DNA of 64,000 nucleotides from Acanthaster planci (taxonomy: Eukaryota; Echinodermata; Asteroidea; Valvatida; Acanthasteridae). Under the pieces are notes generated by a model. It was not told the origin of the DNA. It saw only the letters and a program-made list of their open reading frames with translations, and ran no database searches. A program made the translations under genes and the position numbers. Each line of letters starts with the position of its first letter. Within the stretch, counting starts at the first letter, position 1. The stretch lies in NCBI RefSeq assembly GCF_001949145.1, contig NW_019091359.1, forward strand, positions 2,164,158-2,228,157, given 5' to 3'. Of this stretch, positions 35,101 to 50,100 are shown piece after piece.

Positions 35101-38100
35101 TCAGCAGTGAGATGTGCTCAGATCTGCAGAGAGTCAAATTATAGAAATAATTCAGTAGCTCTAAACAAAAACTTCAAACTCTTGAAAACTGTTAGTGGAA
35201 ATTGGCAAATGGGATTGAGCCAAGCTTTATGTACTCAGAGTATCACCGACATCCTAATATGGCCACACCTACACAGACACACTGGTGGTAAGTGGCTTTG
35301 TAGCTGGCATGTACTAATACGGAAACATACCCTCCCACCTTCCACCTGCTGCCACTGTGCCGGTGGGTGGGGCGAATGCTTCCCATGATGAAATTGAGCA
35401 GTAGATGCATACACTTGATTCAAGGAAACCTTCACAATCAGTGGATGAATTGTTGTTGAGTGGTGCGATGCGCACTCCCTCTTGAAAAAAGAAATCCATT
35501 TCGCTTTCTTGATTGTCCTTGATTGGGCCCTTTCCTCAAATGGCTGTGGGTGGTTCACCAATAGTTACACGATGGTTCGTGTACAAATCAATCACTGGAT
35601 CTCTTGTGAGTGGGATGAGAGTGGGATGTCTCGGTAATTGATAGGAGCACGGTTAATGGTTTTGATGCAGGTTTTCAATTATCGTCGCATTATGGCAAGG
35701 TTGTAGGAAATGATGTTATGAGCTGAGCTGTCCATCACATTGTTTATTGATTCCACGTGTACTTCATACAGGAGAGTGTACTTGATGCAGGGTTGGAATA
35801 TTCCCAGTTCTTATGAATCGATTAAAGATCAAAGTTAAGTTTTAAGTCTCAAAGTTGATGAAAGTTGGTGTGCTTGTTACTTTTGTAAACGTACCCTGTC
35901 CCTGGGTCTGTAGGTTTGACATTGCAAGATAATCCACAGTTTTCTGAAAGTTCTGAACAAATTTGGATGGCAGATAACAAGATGCACAGAATTTTGAATA
36001 TCTTAATTCAGTCAACAACTGAAGCAGATACTAGTAGATGTTGATGGAAATCAAAATTCAAAGAACAAAGAACAAAAATCCAATGAAAAAATACTGAAAC
36101 AAAAAGCACTTAAAAAAACTCTCACAGATGTAGATCAGAGTATATCAGTGATTCCAGCCCCTGATAACATGCTTTTGTTGGGGAGATGTTACTTTTTGGA
36201 TAGGGACTCACTGTGCGGATGAAATCCGCACAGTGAGTGAGAAAGCCCCCTGTGCATCAAATTAAGTCAGAGATTTCTCTGCTAGAAAATCTCAAGGTCG
36301 TGGATTTGCGTTCCATCGCAGAAGCATGCTTATTATTGTGGCAAGTTTTCAAACGTTACTAAGTGTACATGAAAGTGAAGTACAAAATTTAGTATTTGAA
36401 CAATTATGGCAGTTCACGTTCATCTTCCTCAAGCAACCCATTGAATTGACTCGTCCAGATGGCCCCGGGATGGGACTCTACAGTGGATTACCCTCTTCAC
36501 TTTCTTTAGGGACTTGTTTGTTCGAGGACAGTTTTGTTTTAGGTTTTTTTGTCCTGTGCAGGTGGCACCAAGGATGTAAACAAGCCTGGGTGGTTTCCAG
36601 CCATTCTAGATTCTGTGGTTGGATGTGATCGAGTTCACTTTGATTTCAGTAGTCATAACTGGCTCTGTACATGTATTTAGACCTTTATTGGGGGAGATCT
36701 TTTGTAGATTCTGTCACCTCCTTCAAATTTCTGGTAGACATGCACGTGTATACATTTAATAAATTGTTACATACAGGGCAGTATTTTCTGTCTGCAGTTT
36801 GAATTGTTTTTTCTATGTTCGGTGGTGTTCCTAATTGGGTGCTCTTACAAAATGAAACTTTGGTTTGCTGAAATTGGTTTAATTCTTGCAGTTGATCGTC
36901 AGATTTGCTCAACTCTTTCTTTTTCTGTCTGTTTTCTTTTTTTGGTTGTCCTTCACATAGGTACCGGCCATCACCCTGACGGCCAACATTGTCTGGTCAG
37001 CCAATCAGTTCCTCCTCAGGAGTCTGTCTCCCCATATCGCCAGGTTGCTGGACAAGAAGTCACAGCAGTCGGTGATGCAGACCACGCAGGCGTTCCTGCA
37101 ACAGAAGAGCCAGAGCCTGGTCAGGTGAGGCTGATACTAGACCAGTCCGACTCTGGAACTGTGCAGAGTGTTGGATTATTATTCATGAGCCATCTCTAAC
37201 CATTAATTATGCGTGGCCTCAGCTCAGGCACGTGCATTGTAAGGTCACAGGTTGGACCTGAGCCCACAGGCTGTAAAATGGCTCACATCTTGGGGTGGGT
37301 GATTTCAACCTTGAAACCACGGTACATCACTCCACCTTCAGAGGTCCACAGTTTGCAGTGTTTTCGAGATCTCTCCTTCCTAATGTAAATCTGACCTCTG
37401 ACCTGTCCACTCAGGGAGGTCCAGGTGTACTACATGCAGGTGTGTTCATGGATGATCAAGATGGAATCCAGCCTGACGTCAGCCAACACAGTTATGGAAG
37501 ATCTGACCCACAAGTGCAACCTTTTTATTCATGTAAGTGTACAGATCCCAGGTGTGACATCATTTTAGACTTTTGCACTGAAAGTCTAGACATAATGTCT
37601 TTTCATCTCTACTCGGCGTTTCTAGAGTTGTAGTTCACTCCCCTTGGTTGTGGTGAAGCTGAATAATACAGACGTTGGACAGAAAGTACAATGTACTTAC
37701 CAAAAGAAAATCCAGAGTTTGGACAATCCGAATCTTGTACAAATGCAGACTTTCAGAAGAACATGTCTGGAATGTACTCGCTGAGTTTCCAAAATCTCCA
37801 AGTTATTGTTTCCTTCCATCAGTAAGTTCATTGTATTCAGCTGTCATATATATCTCTCTTGCTGTGTTTGCAATGAACAGCTCGGTTTCTGGTGGTGGAA
37901 AAGTACTCCAAAGTACTCGACTTTGGCACAGGTACTAGTCCCAAGAGTGCTTAGAAAGCATGTGAAAGAGTTCAAAGTACAGCAGACACAAAGATGTATG
38001 ATACCTTGGCTTCCGTTTCTCCTTTTTTCCTTTTAGGGTCTACTGTTTGCCTACAATATTAGTAACTTGGTGCGTACCGTCATGAACCTCCATGCTCACA

Positions 38101-41100
38101 TGAATAAGCCCATGACCAAAACAGCGGTCTTGGCTCTCTGCCGACTCATTGAAATGCTCAAGGTAAAGTTTGTTTATTCCAAACGTCCTGCAAATGAAAA
38201 GCTACATCAAAAATGTCCTCAAAAAACAAATGTGGTTTTTTGAACGTAGGTTAATTGGAAGAGATGCCATGATTATGTTAGCACCACACACACACCGATA
38301 TATATGCATATTGCACCTGTTATTAACTAATCCCTGCCGGGGATGCTGGATCCGGACATGTATGCTTTATATGCCTGGCAGGGGTCTCTGAACTTGGACA
38401 AAGGGAACAGGGCCTTATAACAAAAGACCATACTCGGAATAAAAGACCAGGCTGCTGGGAATTACCGACATTTTTTCACCCTCAAAAGTGGAGATAATCC
38501 AGCCTTGTTTTGAAACAGTATACCACGGTTTGGGGCATTTAGAGCGAGCGGATTACCACCGGGGACAAAAGCAGTCCACCACCGCAGCGATGAGCCACAC
38601 AGCACCGCTGCATGCTAATCTGGCCCCTATTGAAAAGAGGTCAAAAGAAAGTTATATAACACCGCACAATCTGGGCTCTTTTCACAAGGCTGCAGGCCTG
38701 GCTGAAATACTCAGGCATCAATAGATTTTGTCTGTCAAGCTAGAGTGGACACTAGACAGTCCTTCACGTGTTTGTAAGTGTCCAGTAAATGAAGATAGGA
38801 ATTGTAAAAGAATTTTGAAAACAGAAAAAAATGATAAATATCCCGGCCCAGCATCATCAACACGGATAACTGCCCCGGCAGCAAGTTGCTAATCGATAGT
38901 GGTGGCTCCTTTTTTGATCACCAGATTAAATCATTTTGCAGCATATAAACACTAAAAACCCAGTAGAATTTTGCTTTGGACTGGCACTTCTATAAATATG
39001 TAGCAGAGTATGACACCCTGTCTCATTTGTGCATTGCAGTCTATTGAGCATACCTTCCATCGGAGAACCATGCTGGTAGCTGAGTCTATCACTCACATTA
39101 TCCAGTACCTGCAGTTCACATCGTTAGCTCTGGTCAATGGGGCAAAGGTGAGATATTGGAAACCATTTCCTCCAGAGTTAGGATCAACCCAGCTCATGTA
39201 CATGTATGCAACGAATCTTGTACAATTTCCTTTACTCTTCAACCTTTCAAGATCTTTCCAAATCCACTTGGAAGTTGTGGAAGATTTTGCAGGATGAAGG
39301 AAGGTCCGACCCTGGCACTGTGCTTGTTTGTAGGACTGTGATAGCGTTGAACCATAAAAAGGTTTTTTATTCTTTTTTGACCATCTCACAGCTTGTGGAT
39401 TCCAGCCCCCCAGGCAAGATATCGATTGTCTAGTGTTCAATGTGTTTGAGTTTTGGCATACATGTAAAGACATTCGTGATAAGTACATCTGTGAAGGTTT
39501 CATTGAGAGAGGTCAGTGTTAAAACAGCATGTGCCCTAACAGAAGCACGTCCAAGGCTATTCAGTGACCAGCAGCGCACGTGCGACGATTTTTTTCCAAT
39601 TGCCACAGCTGTACACCAACTCATGCTCATTATACTTTGTTCTTGAATGAAACTGGCTCGTTGAATCTGACACAGGATTTTGTTCATGTCATTTATAGCT
39701 GACAGTCTTTTTTGTATATATGTATATACATTCATGTGCGTCAAGCACATTTCAGGCTGATCAGTCATGGAAAAGTCAGCCTTTAGCAAGAGCAGTGTGC
39801 CCAATTTTCATAAAATTGGAATCTAAATGATTGTAAGACATTACTGGAAAACTTCACAAAGGCACAAACAAAAACTGTGTCGTTGACTTTCCTGTATCAA
39901 AGAGAGTTTGGAGGATCAGGGAAGATCCAAGATTGCTATGACAACTGAACAGGGAGTTTCAAATGGATACCAAAGGGGGAACAGTCAAGACACATCTTGC
40001 ATGTGCGGTTGTTGAGATTGATTTTCCTTTGGCTTTTTTGGTTTTTCTTTTGTAGAAGCGTATCATCTCAGACAAGAAGTACAGTGAGAAGAGATTGGTG
40101 AGTAGCTCTTGTAAAAAATGTCAGGGTGAAAGTATATACAAATTGCAGTAAAGTGGACTTGGATTGTGCTGTGAACTTCATTTAAATGCTGTTTGTTATT
40201 CATCCTGGGCTTATTGTTTTTTTTAATACAGGATGCCCTGTCGGCACTGGTTCTCGTGGAGAATGCACTCAGTGGAACAGGTGAGTTAGCTAACCATTAC
40301 CATAAGGGGAGTTAACTGGTATACTTCAACTGTCTAGCCATTGCCATGATGGGAGTTGACTGGTATTCTTCAACTGTCTAGCCATTGCCATGATGGGAGT
40401 TGACTGGTATTCTTCAACTGTCTAGCCATTGCAATGATGGGATTTAACCGGTACTCTTCAACTATCTAACCATTGCCATGATGGGAGTTAACTGGTATTC
40501 TTCAACTGTCTAGCCATTGCCATGATGGGATTTAACCGGTACTCTTCAACTATCTAACCATTGCCATGATGGGAGTTAACTGGTATACTTCAACTGTCTA
40601 GCCATTGCCATGATGGGAGTTGACTGGTATTCTTCAACTGTCTAGCCATTGCCATGATGGGATTTAACCGGTACTCTTCAACTATCTAACCATTGCCATG
40701 ATGGGAGTTAACTGGTATTCTTCAACTGTCTAGCCATTACCATACCCTGAGTCCAAACCTCAAGTGTCACTTTTTTTATACTAATTTAAAACTTTCCTTT
40801 TCCCTTCCAGCCACAAAAGAGAGGAAGCTGATTGCAAATCTGGCGCTGCACGTTGGCACTCAAATGGTGAGGTTACAACTTCTCCATCACTTTGGCATTG
40901 AACTCTTGCCAATTTTTGTATATGTTTGGGATGTTATCTGCGATAACAGTTAGCTCGGTTCATCCTCAGTATAGGTTTTGGGTGTTAAAGCCAATGTAAT
41001 GACCAAAGTGTAGGAAAGTTTCTTATCTGCTTAACCAACTTATCTTTCTAGATGAAATGAATTTAATACCTCATACCCCATCCCTTGTTCAAAGCTTCAA

Positions 41101-44100
41101 GTCATTCTTCATTGCTGTCAATTCTTAGACGTACTGTAGTGGACTGGATTTCAAGTAACCCCAAAATATTGTCTGCATATTATGCTCTCAGAAAGCCTTC
41201 AAGGAAGATGAGCTGGCCTCATACCGTACCACAATGAACAAGCTCTTTCTCATCAGCGACCTCAGGGAAAAGTAAGTGATTTTTCTGTCACCATCTTCAT
41301 GCAAAGAAATTTTTTTTTAATAAAAGGAAAAAATTAAAAAGAAAGTCAGCCCAGCATTGTTTAAAGAGAGACATTGAAATGAAGGTCATTTTTAACTTCA
41401 CGGTGTGATTTCTGTCAATGTGGACCATTGTAATTGTTTTTAAGTCATTAAATGTCTCCTGAGTGGTTCAGACATCCACACTAGTAAGCAGGGGTTCGTT
41501 AGTTTAAATTTAACCTCGCAAGTTTGTGGCTTTTTATCGTTAGCTCCCCGACAACACTGACTTTAAAGTTCTTATATAATTTGTCGTAAAAGAGCGCTCC
41601 TGAATTCCATCACTTTGACCCATCATTGCAGCATGATTTTAAAACTCGCATTAACTTCAGAGGGAAGTATTTCAACAAGCTCTTCATAATAATTCAAGTT
41701 TTGGATGTCTCTCGAAAAAATTCTTCTTGCATTTCAAAAGGTTTTTCCTAAATAACATAGAACTCAAACTCAAAAGCGTTACTGAACTGAACTGGATTAA
41801 GACTTGTGCAGTTCAATTTAATACTACTCTCCATTCAACACTTAGTACATGGAACAGTGATTGGTTATTTGCCACATTGAAATAATATCCTAAATTTACA
41901 AGTTTACGACCAAACATGTCATAGGCTTGATAGAAACTACTAGAGATAGAATATTGCTACTTTAATTCACACATGAAAAGCATTTGAAGGTAAAGCCATA
42001 TCAGCAAATAGTCATACATATCAGTAAATATTCAGCATAATGGGCTGTACCCTTGGCAGAACCATGAGAGAACATAGTTCTTCCCAGAATCCTTTGGTAT
42101 GAGATTTAAACTGATACAAAAAATTCAAAGAACTCTGTCACAACGTCAAAACATTGTCACAATTTGATAATTTCCTTCTTCTCTTATCCACTTTATGTTT
42201 AATCTTCGTCTGTAACTTTGAGACTAAAGGTAGACTCAAACTTCTGGAGGCGGATGGGATATGTCTGGTTAATCAACCTCAAATGTACATAATTACCGGC
42301 ATGTACATCTCAACCAGAATATCAAGTGTACATGATTATGAGCGGACATTCTTGTCAGATCTATGAACCGTAATCAGTCGTGCCAGTGAAATGTATTTCT
42401 TTATATGGCAGTTCAAAAATTCTTACTGTTGTTTAGTTACTACTCTGTGTCAATCACATACAGTTGAACCTTGTTAATAAGAGGCCCCTTGGATTTTTTT
42501 TAGATTACTTTATTATAACAAGAACGTTGTATTATCTGGAATGAAAACAATGAAGAACAAAGGATTGGGACCTAAAAATGTCCTTATTTGTTGAAACTTT
42601 ACAATATCATTAAACAGTGCACACAATTGTATGCGTCGAACAGTTCTGGTTTTCAAATTGAAGATACGAAGCTCATTATGTGGTTCCCCATAGCAGAAAA
42701 GTGATTGCCAACTAATAAGGCAAAACATATTGAAAGAACTTTATTGCAGTGTGAAAACATTGTCACTTTTTCTTCTTTCTTAACCTAACCCCCTAGGCCT
42801 TTTTACTAGGAACCATCCTCAGTCCTCCAAAATCTTCCGATTTTCGACATGAAAAAATTGCATTTAACCTCAATCCTCCAAAATCCACCAAAATTTCTTG
42901 AAAATTTTTTTTGGAGATCTGCCTACTGCCTCAATCCTTCAAAATCCTCTGGCAATTCCTGCCATTACATTGAGGCAGTGCAAAGGGCATTTTTGAGTAG
43001 TGCGGTCGATTCAAAAGAAATATTGTGCTAAATTCATGCATGACTGAGCAAAAACAACACAAGGTCTAACCCACGACCCACGACCTTCATGCATAGCATC
43101 CTTTGCAATCAGCCACGCACTTTTACCGTTCACCCTCATGATCTGATTATAGCAAGTGTAAAATCACAAACTGTAAGTAAAGCTTCAATATTAAGCATAT
43201 CAGAGCGTGATGAGATTCAAATCTCCATTTTGCACATAAAGTAAAACTGCATCAGACAGTAGCTATCATACCATTTACCCATGCTCTCCATGAGAACGCA
43301 GTATTCTTTGACATGGGGGGGACTTGGTTCCGTTTCATACCATTTCCGAAAAGCACTGCTACTGCCGTCCTCCTAGACAAAGCTCCTGTCATGATTCTTG
43401 TCAATTAAACCAATCAAGAACCTCTGAAAACTAGCAACTTGTGCATAATCCAGGAGGAACTGGTTCTCCTCTTCACTGGCAACCGATGTCAAGTGAGCAG
43501 GCCTCCCAAGAACAGAGAACTCCTTGCAGTAGGCCTCAGCATTGTCAAAAGATAACTCTTTTTTGACGTAGAGATAGCAGTGGTTGTCATGTCGCAGCCA
43601 TGGTGGTTCACATCCAGCCCTTAAACCACTGTTAGCATTTTGTGTGGCTATACAGCTGCCGTCTGCTTTGATTTGTTCAACAATAAGTACAAAGAGAATT
43701 GCATAGAAACCAGCCCGTTGTTTGCTTGTGAACGCCATGTCAGTCATCATGCCTCTTGAGTCTTCTGATGGCACCGTTTCTCTTGAAAAACGATTAAGTA
43801 TTGAGACAGTTTGAAGATTAGGAATGCCTAAGATGAAAGTGGCAGTCTGCCTTGCATGTAGGCATCCTCAGATCTGACTTATACCTGCCATTATAAGGCC
43901 AAGTTATTTGGCTGTAACTTGAAATCATGCCCTAGACAGTGGTTGTGACTGCAGCTACTTCCTATAGAGTCACGTGTGACTTCAAAAGCCACAGCCAAGT
44001 AATGTGGACATGGCATAAGATTACAACAGGTGCTGGTGACCATGGCAACAATGCGGCCAACTCATTAACTTCTAATGTCTTCAATAAGCTACGTACTTGT

Positions 44101-47100
44101 AACATACATGAAACCTACTGTACTGCCAAGGAAAGATATTGCCCTAGATAATGTGTAACTCTACATGTTGAACACAGGTTTTATTGCTTTGCTAGAGCAT
44201 TTTCGAAACGAGTGGATTCAGCTTGGACTTAGGTTTCGTTTTGAAGCAGCATTGGAAACCACATGTTCAAGTTCTGACTGGAACCAGCGAAACCAAAGTC
44301 TAAGCCAAATCCACTCGTTTTAAAAATGCTCCTAGTGATACTAGTGAGATGGGGCATCTGTTTGCTGAGAAGTCTGAAAATTGTCTTGCTTTGTTTGCTG
44401 AAAAGTCTGAAAAGTTTCTGGCTTTGTGTGAAGGTACAGTATAGTTTTTCTCTTTGCTTTCTGTACAATATGAAGTCAGAACCAAGCTCTGAGAGGTCTG
44501 TAACTTTAAGACAACTCAGTTAAAACATTTTGTTTTTAGGTTACGATGTGTCTAGATTTAGCACAGCTTGCTGTGTGTTCATTTCCCAGTAAGAACCTCA
44601 TATTTAAATGTTATAATTATACAAACTTCACTGATAAATACCCTCTAAACTTCATGTACATGTAATTAAAATAATATTAACTGTACAAATTTCTTCACAT
44701 TGCCACTGCAAGGTCAAATTTCCTATTTTATCCCAAAATTATTAGTCTAAAGAAAATTAGAGAGTTACTAGCACTGCCATTGTGCATAATGGTTTTAAGT
44801 AAATCCTCATTTTACAAAATTCATTTTTTTTGGGGAGGGGGGTGAGATTTGCAACAAGCCAGTTTGGTATTTCAAGAAGCCAATGGTTTTCAGGAACAAA
44901 GCATGTGCGTGAGTCAGCGTATGGCTGCGCTGATAGGACATGACGCTGATGTGGATGTACATGTAGCTGTTCCTGAATGGCCTTGTTTATGCACTGTTAC
45001 AATTCCAACTAGCTCATTATCATTTTAAAGATAACGGAAGTAACACTATCGGCAAATTCACAAAAATGGGACTGCTAAATAATCCTTGACTATCTTCCTT
45101 AAAAGAAAGTAGATGACAGCTGGTCAGTCTGTAAAATATTTCGGCTCAGAATGCAACTGATTTTGAGAAAACAGAAGTTTCACTCTCTTTGCTAACAGTA
45201 GTCGGTTGACCATTAGTTGAAAGAGTGTTTCATTTTACACACCACATCCATTAATGGGTACCAGTTTTAATGGGTACCAGTTTCTGTGTGTGGTCTGCAC
45301 AGATGTAGGAATCTGAATACATGGGCAATACCAAAAGCAGCTAGATCACCAAAAACATTATGATAAAGTGAGAATGTGGATCAGTTTGAAGTTAAATTTT
45401 TGTTTATGAACACAGAATTTCTTGACCCAAACATATTGCTATCTCACTGTTACTCTAAAGCAAAGTGGTATACTATAGTCTAGTCTGTTGACTGTGCATG
45501 CTTGGTTGACATGGCTGCTGAGCTGCGTGCTTTGTAAGAGGCTTAATTGTGTCAACAAAAGCTATGATTTCCAGACGTTAAACCTTCCGTGTTTCCAGCT
45601 GTAATTTTCTCTGTGCCCATAACTATTAGTTAGGCGACTGAGAATAGGTTTTAGACTTGCAATTGACGACATGTAAACTGATGTGAAAATGTGGTCATGA
45701 TGTGGCGATGATTACACATGCACATGTATATGAAAGTATTCACATGTACATGTATGTGAACACTCAAGTCGACTGCAGTAACATCACTGCTCAATGAAGT
45801 CTTTTTGAATCCACAATGCTACATTGTCCAAGAATCACATTACTCCAAGGTACATTTACTGATTACACGTCCCCGCTCACCTGCAGACCCTCCCCTTGTG
45901 CATTGTTCGCGCGCTAAGAATACCCTGTAGTCCATGGATTGTTGCAAGACATAGCAAGATTATTTGACCATTAAAAAGGCATTGTGGCTTTCACAATTTT
46001 TTTTCTGCACAGTGAACTCAAAACGTGAAACAAATCAGTGGAATGAGTCTGAGCAGCAGTAAACTCTGTACCTGCAATATTGGCCAGTCTTGTAAATTTT
46101 GAAGTAAAAAAAGCCGTTGTTTTCCCCCTTTACTTTTATGCCCAGATGCATAAAAGGTCAGGTTGTTCACATCATCAAATAATTGATAAATCAACTCATT
46201 TCGTTTCCTGTGCCAGGATACTTACAATCTACCGCTAGTTTTTAGACATTTCACTTCAAAACTTGAATGGTGTTTTCCAAAACACAGTGGATGTCATTCC
46301 AGTCACCATCCTGTAAAAGTGAACACAGAATTTTCCGTTTCTGAGAGGACTTGGCTCCATGCTGGACCATTTCCCAAAAGTATTTTGTCTGCCATCCCAC
46401 CCAGACAAACCACCTGTCTTGATTCTTGTCAATCAAACCAATCTTGAAGAATTTGGCTGCTTTGGTGTAAGTCAGGATAAATTGGTTCTCCGCTTCACTG
46501 GTAACCGATGTCAAGTGAGTAGGCCTCCCAGGTTTGGAGACATTCTTGCAATAGGCCTCAGCGTAGTCAAAAGCTTCCCTGGTTTTTATGTATTTATAGT
46601 AGTTGTTGTCGTATTGCAGTCAGGGTGGTTCGCATCCAACCTTTGTCTTGTGCTTATCAATGCAGTTGCTCCCCACTTTGATGTGATCAACAATTAACTA
46701 CAGAAAACCTTTTCTTTACAAATGGCAGAAAGTACAAGAAAACACAGATCCACTACCCAGTACTGGAGGTGTATAAACAACCATGCTTGACTCAAAGAGT
46801 GATTTTTATGCCATTTGATACAGAATCCTCCGTTACCTTTATGTGAAAATGAACCTCGTTTATACAGTTGCTAAAAATGCACAGTTGTACTGCTGTGGTG
46901 TCCAATCTAACAGTAATCATATCATCACATGGCACTCCAACATCTTTTGAAAGACCTTTATACGTTTATCTGTGCTGAAAATTTTGTATCTTTGGTCCTT
47001 ACTAAAGAAAGAGTTCATTTGAAAGAAAAAATGTTTTTGAACCATTCATTCTATTGCAATTTTGTATGATGAATTGAGATTTCAAATAATTCTTCCATCA

Positions 47101-50100
47101 TCTGATGGAATATATTGATTATCTTCTTGGGTCTTGTATAAATTTTAAAAAAATCTGCCTTGCAAATGCTGTACAATTTTGTAAGAATTTATAGAGCTGC
47201 AGTTACTTCAACCATTCCACATAAGAAATGACTCAGCAATGGCATTTGCACTTTACACATGTTAAAGATAAAATAAAATGTGAAACTAATGCAGAATAAT
47301 TTGATTGCCACGCGATGGAATTCAAATCCCAATTTTACACATAAAGTAACGTTTAAGATAACAGAAGCCATCGTACCATCCACTCGCCCTAACAGAGAGA
47401 ACACAGTATTCTTTTTGAGAAGGGGCGCTTGGTTCTGATCCATGCCATTTCCGAAAAATGCTTTCATTGCCATCCACCCAAACAAACCGTCTGTTACGAT
47501 TCTCGTCAATCAATCCTATAAAGAAACTCTGAAAACCGGCAGAACTTGCATAGTTCAGGAGGAACTGGTTCTCCTCTTCACTGGTAACCGATGTCAAGTG
47601 AGCAGGCCTCCCAGGTTTGGAGAAATTCTGGCAGTAGGCCTCAGCGTCATGAAAAGATAACTCTTTTTTGACGTAAAGATAGCAGTGGTTGTCATATTGC
47701 AGCCAGGGTGGTTCACATCCAGCCTTTGATGTGTGCTCATCAACACAGTAGCTCCCCACTTTTATGTGATTTACAATTAACAACAGGAGAACTACACACA
47801 AAATGGCCCATTGCATGGATAGGGAAGCCATTTTTGTCGCACTTCTCCCAGCGTACAAGTATAGTTGCAGTGAGACTTTTGGCCTGAAGACAAAAAAATT
47901 CCTAGATGAAATCTGTCCTTGCTTGTGCAGGGAGCCACAGATTTGATCCTGTTAATAACAGACATTGGTTGCCATAGCAACAGTCTGAACAATTCATGTG
48001 CTCCAATAATCTTTCATAATATACAAAACTGACAAAGAACACGCTTCCAATTTTCATGATCTTGACCATAACAATAATAATTCCTTTGTGCTAGAGCAAT
48101 GATACTGTCCTCTGAAAACGGGCAGAACTTGCACAGTTCAGGAGGAACTGGTTCTCCTCTTCACTGGTAACCGATGTCAAGTGAGCAGGTCTCCCAGGTT
48201 TGGAGAAATTCTTGCAGCAGGCCTCAGCATTGTCAAAAGCTGCCCTGGCTTTATGTACAGATAGCGGTGGTTATCTTATTGCAGCCAGGGTGGTTCACAT
48301 CCAGCCTTTGACGTGTGCTTATCGATGCAGTTGCTCCCCACTTTGATATGATCAACAATTAACAACAGGAGAATGGCACACAAAATGGGCCCATTGCATG
48401 GATAGTAAAGCCATTTCTGTCACACTTTTCCCAAACTTGCTGACAGCATACATGTACAAGTGTAGTTGCCCTAGGTTTCCCTCAAAATAAGTCAGAGGCA
48501 GCTGGCCTGAGGAGCAAATTCCCCTCAAGATACGTTGTTCAAAACAGTCAACCACAGTTTTGATTCATTTGAAAGCAGACATTTGGTGGCCACGGCAACA
48601 GTCTTAGCAGTCTACACACTATTCATCATTTTCTATTATGGTAGAAAGCTGAACAATTGCTACAAATTATACTGCTCTAAAGCCAGTCAATCGAAAGCAA
48701 CATGAAGGCCAGGCATTTCCAGTCAGCTCAACCTTTACACGTGTACGTGTACATTTTTTGCTTCCCAGCTTGACTAACGAAGGAAACAAATTAAGCACTG
48801 TAGGACTGTTTATGCTTCAGTAGCACTTCCAAGCAGAAGACCTTTTCATTTTGCCTACAGTTGGTATAGGCAGCAAAACTTTGCAGGAAAAAAACCACCT
48901 TTTTGTTAGGATTTTTTTGCCTCAAATTCATTCAAAATGTACATTTGGTAGATTTATTATGAAGAGGGTTGTATTTTCATGAAGCATTAGTGCATTGTTG
49001 GGTGTTTCATCGGCTACTTGGGATTTTCAACACTTAATTATTTCTTTACTTGGTAGTGACGGCCAGCCATAGTTTTAACTGCCACTCATTGGAATAATGC
49101 AGCTGTAATATGAAAATGCAGACCTACATTGTATACAGGTAATTCACTGATAATTGCTTGCACTGAATGGAACTGAAAATTGAACAGCTGCAGACCTGCC
49201 TGAGACAGGAAGGACTTATGATGTGGCCAGGCCACGGAGGCTGTAGCTTTGTTGAGTGTTACAATAACACACTTTCTTGGAAGATAGTTCAGGGCAAACG
49301 AAAAGAAGAATTCGGGTGGGAAGGCCCGGGCTTCACCTGACTTTTCATTGGCATAGCCACCAGTGTGTATCTTTCTGACTATAAACATTCCTTTGTTTTG
49401 ATGGCAACAATGATGCCTTTGATATGACACTTGAGTACACTGTATGTCCCCACAACAATTCTATGGAGGGCCGGAAATGTGTCTGTTGTAAAGTCTCTTT
49501 GGAATACTCTAGCAGTTTGCCAAAACAACCTTTGTCTCGTTAAGTTTTTTTCTTTCTCATACGCTTTATAAACAGGTTCTTGCTGGCACACCCTTTTGGC
49601 CATCCAAAAATAATCCATTTGGCTTTATCAGTGACAGACACGTAACCATTATGTGAAGATGGTCCTCGGAAAATGCTACAACAATCATTAATGGGCGTGA
49701 CATGGTGATGACATAATTAGCTTAACTTTTAGACAAGATGAGAGATGTCCTACCAGTGTATAGCAGGCACAAAGTGTTGAATTGGCACCATAGGACAACC
49801 GTATGTGGCACAAATGGTGATCCTTGCACCACGTGGCAAAAATCAGCCCCACCACCTACATTGTAAGATTACACTGTACATAAATGGTTGCTGTCCACAT
49901 GCTTGGCTACTGCAAAATCGCCTGAATCAGAGAAATCATTTAGCCACATGGTACTTTGATATCTTTTGATTAAACCCTAAACATGTTCATGGATATCCAT
50001 CATCTAAGTTGCTAATTTTGTCCCTAAATTTCCTTAACAAAGCAATAGCTTATCTGGGAGGAACGTGTATTTTTCGAAACATGGATTCTATTACAATGTG

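Larger units (their letters stand above)
29188..36960. other. Large WASHC4 intron hosting the nested GPCR family
   Basis: The 7.8-kb intron holds two antisense GPCR genes and a third degraded unit. Flanking sequence is shared between units: for example AACAGCTGAGAGAAGCACAT near 29814 and AACCGCTGAGAGGAGCACAT near 32895, and 32161-32560 matches 35690-36060. The rest is unremarkable. Confidence 0.7.

Noticed and set aside
40285-40742. Regularly spaced repeats that could suggest a CRISPR array
   Set aside because: Units are contiguous 44-base tandem repeats without unique spacers, inside an animal intron.
43930-44000. Plus-strand CDCSYFL reading as a candidate for the missing WASHC4 exon
   Set aside because: It resembles the expected CDC motif for a few residues only, is followed at once by a stop, and lacks the conserved downstream residues.
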